Positions 29,476 through 39,011 of a DNA stretch of 64,000 nt are shown here, piece by piece. Source of the DNA: Rhizobium sp. PP-CC-3A-592. GTDB taxonomy: Bacteria > Pseudomonadota > Alphaproteobacteria > Rhizobiales > Rhizobiaceae. How positions within the stretch are numbered: position 1 is the first letter of the stretch; each line of letters begins with the position of its first letter. The stretch is from assembly GCF_003217095.1 (NCBI RefSeq), contig NZ_QJSR01000003.1:119375-183374 (forward strand). The letters run 5' to 3'. The position numbers and the translations under genes were made by a program. Below the pieces are notes generated by a model. That model made no database searches, had not been told where the DNA came from, and saw only the letters and a list, made by a program, of their open reading frames with translations.

Positions 29476-29569
29476 ATTCGTCTCCTCCACACATCCGCCC
29501 GGGTCAGGCGCATTTCCGCCGGCCATCGATCGCCTCGAGCCCAGGCGCCCGCCTCCAGCAGGAGCGCTT

Positions 29570-29594
29570 GTTATCATATAACTGACGTATGTCA
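29570..29594. promoter_or_regulatory. Palindromic elements in the aldehyde dehydrogenase / gntR divergent region
   Basis: GTTAT-cat-ATAAC (29570-29582) is followed directly by TGAC-gtat-GTCA (29583-29594) in the only AT-rich patch between the two divergent genes. Candidate binding sites for the adjacent GntR protein. Confidence 0.45.
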
Positions 29595-29725
29595 TCCTAT
29601 AAGACTTCACTTCCACGTCAATTAATTTCTTCCCGCATATGCGTCACATGGTCTATCTTTGCGATAAAAGCAGACGAAACAAAGCGTTCGCAGAGCGGGG
29701 ATACGTGAAGAGATCGGACCACGAC

Positions 29726-30460
29726 ATGCAGGGTACGCCGGCGCGCAAAGGACGAAACCTTGTGGCCACCGTCAGCCACAGGCTGCGTGCCGCCATTGCG
29801 GACGGCACACTGAAGCCGGGCGACAAACTGGCAAGCGAGAGCGGGTTGACCGAAGAGCACCAGGTCAGCCGGACCGTCATCCGGGAGGCCATCGCGTCCC
29901 TGCGGGCAGACGGACTGGTAGAGGTGCGGCATGGCGTCGGCGTGTTCGTTCTGGCCACGCAACCCAAGCCGCAGGGCGGCCTGCAAAGCGTCGATCCCAA
30001 CCGCGTCTCGTCCATCATCGAGATGCTGGAGGTTCGCGCCGCCATCGAGATCGAGGCCGCGGGCCTTGCTGCCGGGCGCTGTTCCCCGGCGCAGCAGGAG
30101 CTTGTTTTCGAGGCACTGCACGTGATGAACAACCAGATCGCATCGGGCACCGCCACGGTGGAGAGCGACCGCGCCTTCCACCTCGCCATTGCCGACAGCA
30201 CCAACAATCCCCGCTTCCGGGAACTGCTTCAGGCCATCGGCGAGCAGATGATACCGCGCTCTCTTCTGGGTGACGACAGGCCGGAGGCGACGCCCACCGA
30301 CTACCTCTCGCAGATCCAGCAGGAACACGAGACCATCGCCCGCGCGATCGCCGACCGGGACGAGACGGCTGCACGGGATGCAATGCGCAACCATCTGAAG
30401 GGCAGCCAGCAGCGTTACCGGGCTCTGATGCGCAGTACGCGCAGCACCGTGACCACATAG
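29726..30460 (+). CDS. GntR-family (FadR/FCD) regulator of the hexarate module
   Basis: A protein of 244 aa from ATG 29726. GTG 29705 (after GCGGGGAT) and ATG 29639 are alternative starts, and none has an ideal ribosome site. HTH: KLASESGLTEEHQVSRTVIREAI (about 33-55) with wing VRHGVGVFVL. FCD residues include the Asp and His of ESDRAFHLAIADSTNN and the His of QEHETIARAI. It lies between divergent hexarate genes and 78 bp upstream of kdgD, so it is the likely local repressor. Confidence 0.85.
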   Translation: MQGTPARKGRNLVATVSHRLRAAIADGTLKPGDKLASESGLTEEHQVSRTVIREAIASLRADGLVEVRHGVGVFVLATQPKPQGGLQSVDPNRVSSIIEMLEVRAAIEIEAAGLAAGRCSPAQQELVFEALHVMNNQIASGTATVESDRAFHLAIADSTNNPRFRELLQAIGEQMIPRSLLGDDRPEATPTDYLSQIQQEHETIARAIADRDETAARDAMRNHLKGSQQRYRALMRSTRSTVTT

Positions 30461-31471
<1,011 letters not shown>

Positions 31472-31491
31472 CACCTAGAACGCGCATTCCT

Positions 31492-31518
31492 AAAGGCCCG
31501 GTATTGTCGGGCCTTTTT
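31492..31518 (+). terminator. Rho-independent terminator after kdgD
   Basis: AAAGGCCCG (31492-31500), a 7-nt loop, CGGGCCTTT (31508-31516) and a run of five T. A perfect 9-bp stem. Confidence 0.85.
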
Positions 31519-31538
31519 GCTTTGGCGCAGGTGAAGGA

Positions 31539-32534
31539 TCAGCGACGGGGCCTGTTGCGAAAGACGATGCAGGCCCCGCCGGTTTTCCGCACGATGGCGC
31601 AAAGGGCGTCTGCCTCCTGCCGGTTCTCGCGCCCGATGCGCGCAGCGTAGCGGGGCCGATAGCCGAAATTGCCACCGCGCTGGCGGATCAGAAGCGCGCG
31701 CTCGGCATTATAAGGCGCGGGTAGCCGGGCGACGGCCAGCGTGAACAGCTTCATCGCGGTGGCAGGATTGTAATGCCCGGCAAGCTGCACGCCCCAGGGC
31801 GCCCAGTCGGCCGAGCCGGCAAGGACGGGATCTCGGATGATGCGGCTGGTCGCAAGCGCGATGCAGGCATCGAGAAACGGCTTGGCCGGATCGAGCACCG
31901 GGGCGGCACTCTCGGGCGGGCTGGTTTTCCAGGTTTCGGCGGGATGTCCGGTGATGGCGAAGACGTAATCCTGCGTTTCCAGCGGCAGCCTTCCCGTCGA
32001 GAGAAACCGCGAAAGCCCGCCCTCCCCGGCATTATAAGCCGCCGCGGCAAGCCCGGCATTGCCGAACCGTGTGCGAAGCTCCTGCAAGTAAGCCGAGGCG
32101 GCATCGAGCGACTGGATGACGTCGAAGCTGTTGCCGAGCCCACGTGCCCGCGCCGTGCCCGGCATGAACTGCGCGATGCCTTCCGCGCCCTTGGGGCTGA
32201 CGGCCTCCGGCCTGAACAGGCTTTCGCGCCAGAGCAATCGTGCGAGGAAATCCGGCGGCAGACCCGACCGTTTCGCGAAATGCTCGATCGCCCGGCAGAG
32301 ATCGCCGTTGAAACTCTCCTTGCGGATGCAGAGGGCCGGCGATGCCGCGCCGCCCTCGTACAGGCAACCGGCATCCCGCTCCTCCTTGGTCTGGGCAACT
32401 GCCTCCGATGCCTGCAAGGGTAAGAGATATGCGCCGAGGAGCGCGACACGAAGGGCGGCGACGACCGTGCAGCCGCGCAGCCGGGACGTTGCTTCCTCGT
32501 CCCGGCAGAAAGCAGCCTGCGCTCGTGGTTCCAT
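31539..32534 (-). CDS. Periplasmic lytic transglycosylase (SLT domain)
   Basis: A 331-aa precursor. ATG 32534 with GAGG 6 bp upstream is preferred to the TTG four codons earlier. After a long charged N-region there is a hydrophobic core (ALRVALLGAYLLPLQA) and a probable cleavage after VAQ. The SLT fold shows the catalytic Glu in LLWRESLF, then SPKGAEGIAQFMPGTA and AAAYNAGEGG. It cleaves peptidoglycan to anhydromuropeptides. Its start lies 8 bp beyond the zwf stop on the same strand, so the two may be co-transcribed. The C-terminal ~130 residues are not recognised. Confidence 0.85.
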   Translation of the reverse strand: MEPRAQAAFCRDEEATSRLRGCTVVAALRVALLGAYLLPLQASEAVAQTKEERDAGCLYEGGAASPALCIRKESFNGDLCRAIEHFAKRSGLPPDFLARLLWRESLFRPEAVSPKGAEGIAQFMPGTARARGLGNSFDVIQSLDAASAYLQELRTRFGNAGLAAAAYNAGEGGLSRFLSTGRLPLETQDYVFAITGHPAETWKTSPPESAAPVLDPAKPFLDACIALATSRIIRDPVLAGSADWAPWGVQLAGHYNPATAMKLFTLAVARLPAPYNAERALLIRQRGGNFGYRPRYAARIGRENRQEADALCAIVRKTGGACIVFRNRPRR

Positions 32535-32542
32535 CCCGCGCC

Positions 32543-34078
32543 TCAACGGGTGATGAGATCGTGCCAGGCGAGACCATCGCGGGCGAGAAGATCCGCCGCC
32601 GCGTCCGGCCCGAGCGAGCCGGGCGCGTAGGGCTCAGGTGCCCCGCCTTCCGCCCAGCGGTCGAGAAACGGCTGGACGGCCCGCCAGCCGGCTTCCACCG
32701 CATCCGCCCGCTGGAACCGGGTCTGGTCGCCGGTCAGGATATCGTAAATCAGGGTCTCGTAACCGTTCAGCCGGCCGATATCGAACAAGCCGGCATAGCG
32801 GAAATCCATCACCGCGGGCTCCACTGCCACGCCGATGCCGGGTCGCTTGATGAGCATATCGAGGCTGATGCCCTCGTCCGGCTGGATCTGGATGACGATG
32901 CGGTTCGGCGGCAGGTGCGCGTTCTTGAGGCGCGGGAACTGCGCGAACGGCACGGGTTTGAACGTGACGATGACCTCCGTATCCCGCACCGTCAGCGCCT
33001 TGCCGGTGCGCAGGTAGAACGGCACGCCGGCCCAGCGCCAGGTGTCGATCATCAGCTTCAGCGCGACATAGGTCTCCGTGGTGCTGTTGGGTTTGACGTC
33101 CGCTGTTTCGGTATAGGCAGGGATCGTCCGGTCGCCGATGGTCCCGGCGGCATAGGCGCCGCGCACGCTGTTTTCGGCCGCCTCTTCCGGTTCATAGATC
33201 CGGATCGCGCGCAACACCTTCGCCTTCTCGTCCCGCACGGCTTCCGCGTCGAAGCTGATCGGCGGCTCCATCGCCACCATGGACAAAAGCTGGAACAGGT
33301 GGTTCGGGACCATGTCCCGAAGTGCCCCGGTGCCATCGTAGAAGCTGCCGCGCGTGCCGACCTCCACGGTTTCCGCCGCCGTGATCTGGATATGGTCGAT
33401 GCTGTCGCTGTTCCACAGCTTCTCGATCATCATGTTGGCAAAGCGCAGCGTCATGATGTTCTGAACCGTTTCCTTGCCGAGGAAATGGTCGATGCGGTAG
33501 ACCTGCGTTTCCGCCACACGGGCCAGAATACGCGCGTTGAGCGCCTTTGCCGACGCCGCATCATGCCCGAACGGCTTTTCGATCGCGATGCGGCGAAAGC
33601 CGTCGGCTTCCGTCGTCAGCCCGTGATCGGCGAGCTTTTCGACGATATCGCCGAAGAAACGCGGCGGTACGGCGAGGTAGAAGACCGCGTTTCCGGTGAG
33701 TTCGGCGGCGATCTCGGCGTAGATCTGATCTGCCGTGAAGTCTCCGGCGCGGTAGCGCAGTTTTGGCCGCAGGCTCTTCCAGGCCTCGCCACGTTGCGCA
33801 TCGCCTTCGCCGAAATGCCCGGCACTGAAGGTCTCGAGGCTCGTCCTGAGCATCTCGTCATCGCCGGCGTCCTTGCCGATGCCGAGCACGGTCGAGGACG
33901 GGTTGATCAGCCCTTCCCGCTCCATGTTGATGAGCGCGGGAACGAGCAGGCGGCGGGTAAGGTCGCCGGTCGCGCCGAAGATCACCAATGTTGCGGGCGG
34001 CGCGGGATCGAGATTGCCGAGCGCTGCGCCTGAGGTGGCGTCGGCGGTCTGCTGCACGCGGGCTGTCGGTGTCGTCAC
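32543..34078 (-). CDS. zwf: Glucose-6-phosphate 1-dehydrogenase
   Basis: A protein of 511 aa. The GTG start at 34078 has a good ribosome site (AAGGAGA), while the longer frame has none. NADP-binding FGATGDLTRRLL (about 34-45), IEKPFGHD, the active-site RIDHFLGKETVQN and the MVPNHLFQLL segment identify it. It catalyses the first step of the oxidative pentose phosphate and Entner-Doudoroff pathways. The usual partners pgl and edd are not next to it; a lytic transglycosylase follows instead. Confidence 0.95.
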   Translation of the reverse strand: MTTPTARVQQTADATSGAALGNLDPAPPATLVIFGATGDLTRRLLVPALINMEREGLINPSSTVLGIGKDAGDDEMLRTSLETFSAGHFGEGDAQRGEAWKSLRPKLRYRAGDFTADQIYAEIAAELTGNAVFYLAVPPRFFGDIVEKLADHGLTTEADGFRRIAIEKPFGHDAASAKALNARILARVAETQVYRIDHFLGKETVQNIMTLRFANMMIEKLWNSDSIDHIQITAAETVEVGTRGSFYDGTGALRDMVPNHLFQLLSMVAMEPPISFDAEAVRDEKAKVLRAIRIYEPEEAAENSVRGAYAAGTIGDRTIPAYTETADVKPNSTTETYVALKLMIDTWRWAGVPFYLRTGKALTVRDTEVIVTFKPVPFAQFPRLKNAHLPPNRIVIQIQPDEGISLDMLIKRPGIGVAVEPAVMDFRYAGLFDIGRLNGYETLIYDILTGDQTRFQRADAVEAGWRAVQPFLDRWAEGGAPEPYAPGSLGPDAAADLLARDGLAWHDLITR

Positions 34079-34198
34079 GCGGGTCTCCTTTAATGATAAC
34101 GATCGCCCCGGCATCCTCTTCAGCGGCACGCCCGGTCGCCCCAAGAGATAGGGCGGGTGGAACCGGGTTCACCTAGGGAACGCGTGCAAATGCGATTG

Positions 34199-34226
34199 TT
34201 GACTGGATCAGTTTTATCGATATGAA
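34199..34226 (+). promoter_or_regulatory. Promoter of the ArsR-type regulator
   Basis: TTGACT (34199-34204), a 16-bp spacer and TATGAA (34221-34226), about 37 bp before the proposed GTG start. Confidence 0.5.
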
Positions 34227-34262
34227 TAAAAACTTCAAAGGCCTAGCTTGGAGTGCCAGATC

Positions 34263-35192
34263 GTGAGCCGAAATTTTCTCGTCGTCGATCCTGAAGAGAA
34301 CCAGGCCGTTTTGAAGGGGCTGGCGTCGCCAGCCCGTATTTCGATCCTGAAGCTGCTGCAAGACAAGGGTCCGATGAACGTCAACGACATCGCCGACGTC
34401 CTCCGATCGCCGCAATCCAGCGTGTCGATCAACGTCCAGATGCTGCAGGAAGCGGGGCTGATCAGCACCGAAACCATCAAGGCGCGGAAGGGAAACCAGA
34501 AGGTTTGTCACGCACTTTACGATGAAATCCTGATCGTTCTGAAAAACGATATCAAGGAAACGGAACCGGACGCCATCGATGTGTCCATGCCGCTCGGCCT
34601 CTATACGAGCTTCGAGGTGTCGGCACCTTGTGGGCTCTGTTCGGTCGATGGCATCATCGGACTGCTGGACGTACCCAGTACGTTTCTCGATCCCGACCGC
34701 ATGAAGACCGGGCTGATCTGGTTCACCCGCGGCCATGTCGAGTACCAGTTTCCCAACAATGCCCGCCTTGCCAATGCGCAGATCCGGGAGCTGGAATTCG
34801 TGCTGGAACTCTCCTCCGAGGTTCCCGGCACCAGCGCCGACTGGCCGTCCGACATCACGCTTGCAGTCAACGGCGTGGAGGTGGGAACATGGACCTCTCC
34901 GGGAGATTTCGGTGATAAAAGAGGGGTTTACACGCCGGATTGGTGGAAACTGAAGGGCTCGCAATATGGGAAACTGAAAAGCTTTCGCGTCAATGACGAA
35001 GGCTCCTACGTCGATGGCCTGCGGATATCCGACATCCGTCTCGACGATCTGAAACTGGACGTCCACCATTCCATCCGCCTGCGGATCGGTGTGCGCGACG
35101 ATGCCAAGCACCCGGGCGGCATCAACATTTTCGGGCGCGGTTTCGGCAACTACGATCAGGATATCCTGCTGCGGCTGCGCACCCGCAAGTAA
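34263..35192 (+). CDS. ArsR-type winged-HTH regulator with a C-terminal beta-rich sensory domain
   Basis: A protein of 309 aa from GTG 34263, with GGAG 9 bp upstream. Residues about 14-85 form an ArsR/SmtB-like wHTH (LASPARISILKLL, then SPQSSVSINVQMLQEAGLI). Residues about 115-309 are a beta-rich domain with CGLC (Cys123, Cys126) at its start, WPSDITLAVNGVEVGTW and a C-terminal NIFGRGFGNYDQDILLRL. This part resembles a jelly-roll, carbohydrate-binding type module rather than a classical metal sensor. It sits just before, and in line with, the arabinofuranosidase gene, so I infer that it senses an arabinoside or related sugar. Confidence 0.72.
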   Translation: MSRNFLVVDPEENQAVLKGLASPARISILKLLQDKGPMNVNDIADVLRSPQSSVSINVQMLQEAGLISTETIKARKGNQKVCHALYDEILIVLKNDIKETEPDAIDVSMPLGLYTSFEVSAPCGLCSVDGIIGLLDVPSTFLDPDRMKTGLIWFTRGHVEYQFPNNARLANAQIRELEFVLELSSEVPGTSADWPSDITLAVNGVEVGTWTSPGDFGDKRGVYTPDWWKLKGSQYGKLKSFRVNDEGSYVDGLRISDIRLDDLKLDVHHSIRLRIGVRDDAKHPGGINIFGRGFGNYDQDILLRLRTRK

Positions 35193-35260
35193 GACACCGG
35201 TTTCGCACTGCACAACATTTTCCGCTTGACGCTTCCCGTCGCCTCCGCTCTATTCATCTT

Positions 35261-35291
35261 AAATCATGATACAAATCATGAAATATGATTT
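35261..35291. promoter_or_regulatory. Triple half-site operator before the arabinofuranosidase gene
   Basis: AAATCAT at 35261 and 35273 and its inverse ATGATTT at 35285, each exactly 12 bp apart. The second and third form a perfect 7-5-7 palindrome (35273-35291). The element ends 15 bp before the ATG and is next to the HTH regulator gene, its likely owner. Confidence 0.6.
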
Positions 35292-35306
35292 ACTCGGGAG
35301 GACGGC

Positions 35307-36818
35307 ATGAAGGCGACAGTTATCGCCCATAGCAAATTCACGATCTCGGAGATCGACCCGCGGCTTTACGGCTCGTTCATCGAGCATCTGGGCCGCGCCG
35401 TCTACACCGGGATCTACGAGCCGGACCACCCGACGGCCGATGGCGATGGCATGCGTCGGGATGTCATCGATCTCGTGAAGGAGCTGCAGGTCCCGATCGT
35501 CCGCTATCCCGGCGGCAATTTCGTCTCCGCCTATAATTGGGAAGACGGCATCGGCCCGCGTGAAGAGCGCCCCGTTCGCCTCGATCTTGCCTGGCACACC
35601 TCGGAGAGCAATCAGATCGGCATTCACGAGTTCGCCGACTGGTGCGAGACGGTGGGCACGGAGATGATGCTCGCGGTCAACCTCGGCTCACGCGGGCTCG
35701 ACGAGGCGCGCAACTTCCTCGAATACGTCAATCACGAAGGCGGCAGCACCTGGAGCGACAAGCGCCGCGCCAACGGCCGTGAAGCGCCGTTCGATGTGCG
35801 CCTCTGGTGCCTCGGCAACGAGATGGACGGCCCCTGGCAGATCGGCCACAAGACGGCCGACGAATATGGGCGGCTTGCCCATGAGACGGCGAAGGCCATG
35901 CGCGCCTTCGACAGCCGGCTCGAACTCGTCGTCTGCGGCTCCTCCAACGCCCATATGCCGACCTACCCGCAATGGGAGGCGACGGTGCTGGAGCATACCT
36001 ACAACGAAGTCGACCACATCTCGCTCCACATGTACTTTGAGAACCGGGCCAAGGACACGGCGAGTTATCTTGCCCGCAGCCTGGAGCTCGACACCTATAT
36101 CGGTACGGTCGCCGGCGTCATCGCCTATGTGAAGTCGAAGAAGCGCTCCAAGAAGGACGTCTATATCTCCTTCGACGAATGGAACGTCTGGTACCATTCC
36201 AAGGAACGGGACAAGGCGATCCTCGAAGGCCACAATGGCTGGCCGGAAGCGCCGCCGCTGCTGGAAGATGACTATAATTTCGAGGATGTGCTGCAGGTCG
36301 GCTGCATCTTGAATACGTTCATCAACCGGGCCGACGTGGTGAAGATCGCCTGCCTTGCCCAGCTCGTCAACGTCATCGCGCCGATCATGACCGTGCCCGG
36401 CGGCCCGGCCTGGCGCCAGACGATCTTCTATCCCTACTATTACGCCTCGGTCTACGGTCGCGGCACGGCACTGAAGCTGATGGTGGACAGCCCCAGCTAC
36501 ACCGTCGAGGATATCGGCGCGGTACCCTATCTCGATGTCTCCGCCGTGCACGACGCGACATCGGGCCATGTCACCTTCTTCCTCGTCAACCGGCATCTGA
36601 GCGAAGCGCTCGATCTCGATGTCGGCCTGCTCGAATTCGGCGTCCTGTCGATCGTTGAGGATCAGGTCATCGCCCATTCCGACCTCGGCATTACCAACAC
36701 CGCGGAGACGCCCGATAATGTCGTGCCGGTGAAGGGCGAAGGTGCCCTGTTTGCGGACGGTCGTCTCACAGCGTCCATCGCGCCGCTGAGCTATCGGATG
36801 ATCCGCCTCAAGGTCTGA
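35307..36818 (+). CDS. abfA: Intracellular alpha-L-arabinofuranosidase (GH51)
   Basis: A protein of 503 aa, the family's usual length, with GGGAGG before the ATG. It hydrolyses terminal alpha-L-arabinofuranosyl residues of arabino-oligosaccharides. The acid/base Glu172 is in CLGNEMDGPW and the nucleophile Glu291 in ISFDEWNVWY. YGSFIEHLGR near the N-terminus and RYPGGNFVSAYNWEDGIGP are GH51 signatures. No signal peptide is seen, so it acts in the cytosol on imported oligosaccharides. The next four genes form a complete sugar importer. Confidence 0.95.
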   Translation: MKATVIAHSKFTISEIDPRLYGSFIEHLGRAVYTGIYEPDHPTADGDGMRRDVIDLVKELQVPIVRYPGGNFVSAYNWEDGIGPREERPVRLDLAWHTSESNQIGIHEFADWCETVGTEMMLAVNLGSRGLDEARNFLEYVNHEGGSTWSDKRRANGREAPFDVRLWCLGNEMDGPWQIGHKTADEYGRLAHETAKAMRAFDSRLELVVCGSSNAHMPTYPQWEATVLEHTYNEVDHISLHMYFENRAKDTASYLARSLELDTYIGTVAGVIAYVKSKKRSKKDVYISFDEWNVWYHSKERDKAILEGHNGWPEAPPLLEDDYNFEDVLQVGCILNTFINRADVVKIACLAQLVNVIAPIMTVPGGPAWRQTIFYPYYYASVYGRGTALKLMVDSPSYTVEDIGAVPYLDVSAVHDATSGHVTFFLVNRHLSEALDLDVGLLEFGVLSIVEDQVIAHSDLGITNTAETPDNVVPVKGEGALFADGRLTASIAPLSYRMIRLKV

Positions 36819-36935
36819 CGAGGATCAAGAGGCGACATTGCGGACCGGAGGAGGATACCCGGTTCGGCGACCCGGAATGGCGGCAAGGATGGCGGATGGA
36901 CGGGCGGGAACCCGTGCCTCGGCCGGGAGGATACG

Positions 36936-36980
36936 ATGCAGACCTGTGTTTTGAACGACACCGGCAGGAGGCTTGCATGA
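36936..36980 (+). CDS. Possible 14-codon leader ORF coupled to the sugar ABC operon
   Basis: ATG 36936 has a strong ribosome site (GGGAGG at 36925-36930, spacing 5). The frame encodes MQTCVLNDTGRRLA and stops at 36978-36980, overlapping the ATG (36977) of the ATPase gene. The internal AGGAGG also serves as the ATPase ribosome site. Translation is not proven; the geometry suggests translational coupling. Confidence 0.35.
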   Translation: MQTCVLNDTGRRLA

Positions 36981-38080
36981 CCGCGCAGATCGAGATCGAC
37001 AGCGTCACGAAGCGCTACGGCGCGATGACGGTGCTTGAAAACCTCTCGCTGTCCGTCAAGGCCAATGAGTTCATGGTGTTTCTCGGCCCTTCCGGCTGCG
37101 GAAAATCGACGCTGCTGCGCATGATCGCCGGGCTCGAAAGCGTGGACGAGGGCACGATCTCCATCAATGGCGAACGGATCGACACGCTGCCGCCCGGCCA
37201 GCGCGGCATCGCCATGGTGTTCCAGTCCTACGCGCTCTATCCGCATATGACGGTCGCCGACAATATGGCCTTCGGCCTGAAGAATATCGACGTGCCCAAG
37301 GGCGTGATCGATGCGCGTCTGGCGGAGGCCGCCCGAATGCTGGAAATCGGGCATCTCATGGAGCGCAAGCCCGGCCAGCTCTCCGGCGGGCAGCGCCAGC
37401 GCGTCGCCATCGGCCGCGCAATCGTCAAGGAACCCAAGGCCTTTCTGTTCGACGAGCCGCTTTCCAACCTCGATGCAGCTCTTCGGGTTCGAACCCGCGT
37501 GGAACTCGCGCAACTGCGCAACCGCGTGAAGTCCACCATGATCTTCGTCACGCATGACCAGATCGAGGCGATGACGCTGGCCGACCGCGTCGTCGTCATG
37601 AACAACCGGCAAATCGAGCAGATCGGCACGCCAATGGACATCTATCTGCGGCCGGCCAGTCGGTTCGTCGCGACCTTCGTCGGGTCGCCCACCATGAACT
37701 TCCTGCCGGTCACCCTGTCGGAGAGCCGCGGCTTCCTCGTCGCGACGCTGCCGAATGGCGCACAGCTGACCACGACAATCCGCGCCGATGGCGTGACCGC
37801 GGCCGAACAGACGCTCGGCATCCGCGCCGAGGCCGTCCGCCGCACGGAGCCCGGCGCCGTCAACACGATGCCCGGCCGGGTCGAGGTGCTGGAAAGGCTC
37901 GGCGACCGCACGTTGCTTTATGTCCGGCTGAAGGACGGCAGCATGATCGTCGCCGAGGATATCGGCATGAGCCGCGTCGCCATCGGCGATGAGATCGCGC
38001 TTGTCCTCGACGGCACGCGGACGCACCTGTTCGATGCCGAGGGTCGCGCCCGCCATGCGGAGGAGATCGGCCATGGCTAA
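36977..38080 (+). CDS. Sugar ABC importer ATPase (UgpC/MalK/MsmX type)
   Basis: A protein of 367 aa from ATG 36977 behind CAGGAGG. Walker A GPSGCGKST, Q-loop VFQSYALYPHMTV, signature LSGGQRQRVAIGRAI, Walker B FLFDEPLSNLD, FVTHDQ, then a C-terminal TOBE/OB regulatory domain (about 240-367). The residues after Walker B read AALRVRTRVELA where the family usually has AKLRVQMR, a mild deviation. It powers the two permeases that follow and overlaps the next gene by 8 bp. Confidence 0.92.
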   Translation: MTAQIEIDSVTKRYGAMTVLENLSLSVKANEFMVFLGPSGCGKSTLLRMIAGLESVDEGTISINGERIDTLPPGQRGIAMVFQSYALYPHMTVADNMAFGLKNIDVPKGVIDARLAEAARMLEIGHLMERKPGQLSGGQRQRVAIGRAIVKEPKAFLFDEPLSNLDAALRVRTRVELAQLRNRVKSTMIFVTHDQIEAMTLADRVVVMNNRQIEQIGTPMDIYLRPASRFVATFVGSPTMNFLPVTLSESRGFLVATLPNGAQLTTTIRADGVTAAEQTLGIRAEAVRRTEPGAVNTMPGRVEVLERLGDRTLLYVRLKDGSMIVAEDIGMSRVAIGDEIALVLDGTRTHLFDAEGRARHAEEIGHG

Positions 38081-39011
38081 CCTGACGCTTGCCGGCACAT
38101 CCCCGGCGGAACGGCCCGTACCGTCCCGGCGACAGGTCCAGAACGTCAACGCGCCCCTCTGGCGCAACGCGATCTTCGTCGCGCCTTACCTCGTATTCTT
38201 CGTGCTGCTGCTCATCGTGCCTTTGTTCTGGGGCATGTGGATGAGCCTGCACAAGGCGGATGCGTTTTCCACCGGCCGCTTCGTCGGGCTTGCCAATTAT
38301 GTCAGGCTTTTCAACGACCGGATCTTCCTGCAGGCCATCGGCAACACGTTCTATTTCGTGCTGCTCACCGTTCCCGCGCTGGCGCTGATCGGCCTTCTGC
38401 TGGCGCTGGCGCTCAACCGGCAGACGCGCACGGCAGCGGTGCTGCGCACCATCTTCTTCGCTTCGTCGGTGCTCTCCGTCACCATCGTCACGCTGATCTG
38501 GCGCATCGTCTTCGTGCCGGGCTTCGGCCTCCTGTCCACCGTCTACGGCTGGTTCGGCGCCACGGCCCCGGCCTTCCTGTCCGATCCGACGCTGGTCATG
38601 ATCGCCATTGCCATCGCGACGATCTGGTGGTGCGTCGGCCTGCCGATGATGCTGTTTCTTTCCGCGCTCCAGCAGATCCCCGGCGATATCTATGAGGCCG
38701 CGGCACTCGACAATGCGGGACGCTGGCGCACGTTTCGTTCCATCACCTTCCCGTCCATCAAGCGCACCTTCGTGCTCGTGGTCGTGATCCAGATCGTGCT
38801 GCAGTTCCAGCTCTTTGGGCAGGCGCGGCTGATGACGAATGGCGGACCCAACAATGTGTCCACGCCGCTCGTCCTCTACATCTACGACGCCGCCTTCAAG
38901 CGGTGGGATCTCGGTCTCGGCGCTGCTGCCTCCGAAGTCCTGTTCGCACTGATCCTCGTTGCCGCGATGATCCAGTATCTCGTTTCCCGCCGGAAGGGAG
39001 AGGACGCATGA
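38073..39011 (+). CDS. Sugar ABC importer permease (MalF/UgpA type)
   Basis: A protein of 312 aa starting at ATG 38073 (GGAGGAGA upstream), inside the end of the ATPase gene. Six predicted helices; first helix FVAPYLVFFVLLLIVPLFWG; EAA loop IYEAAALDNAGRWRTFRSITFP. Forms the translocation pore with the next product. Confidence 0.92.
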   Translation: MANLTLAGTSPAERPVPSRRQVQNVNAPLWRNAIFVAPYLVFFVLLLIVPLFWGMWMSLHKADAFSTGRFVGLANYVRLFNDRIFLQAIGNTFYFVLLTVPALALIGLLLALALNRQTRTAAVLRTIFFASSVLSVTIVTLIWRIVFVPGFGLLSTVYGWFGATAPAFLSDPTLVMIAIAIATIWWCVGLPMMLFLSALQQIPGDIYEAAALDNAGRWRTFRSITFPSIKRTFVLVVVIQIVLQFQLFGQARLMTNGGPNNVSTPLVLYIYDAAFKRWDLGLGAAASEVLFALILVAAMIQYLVSRRKGEDA

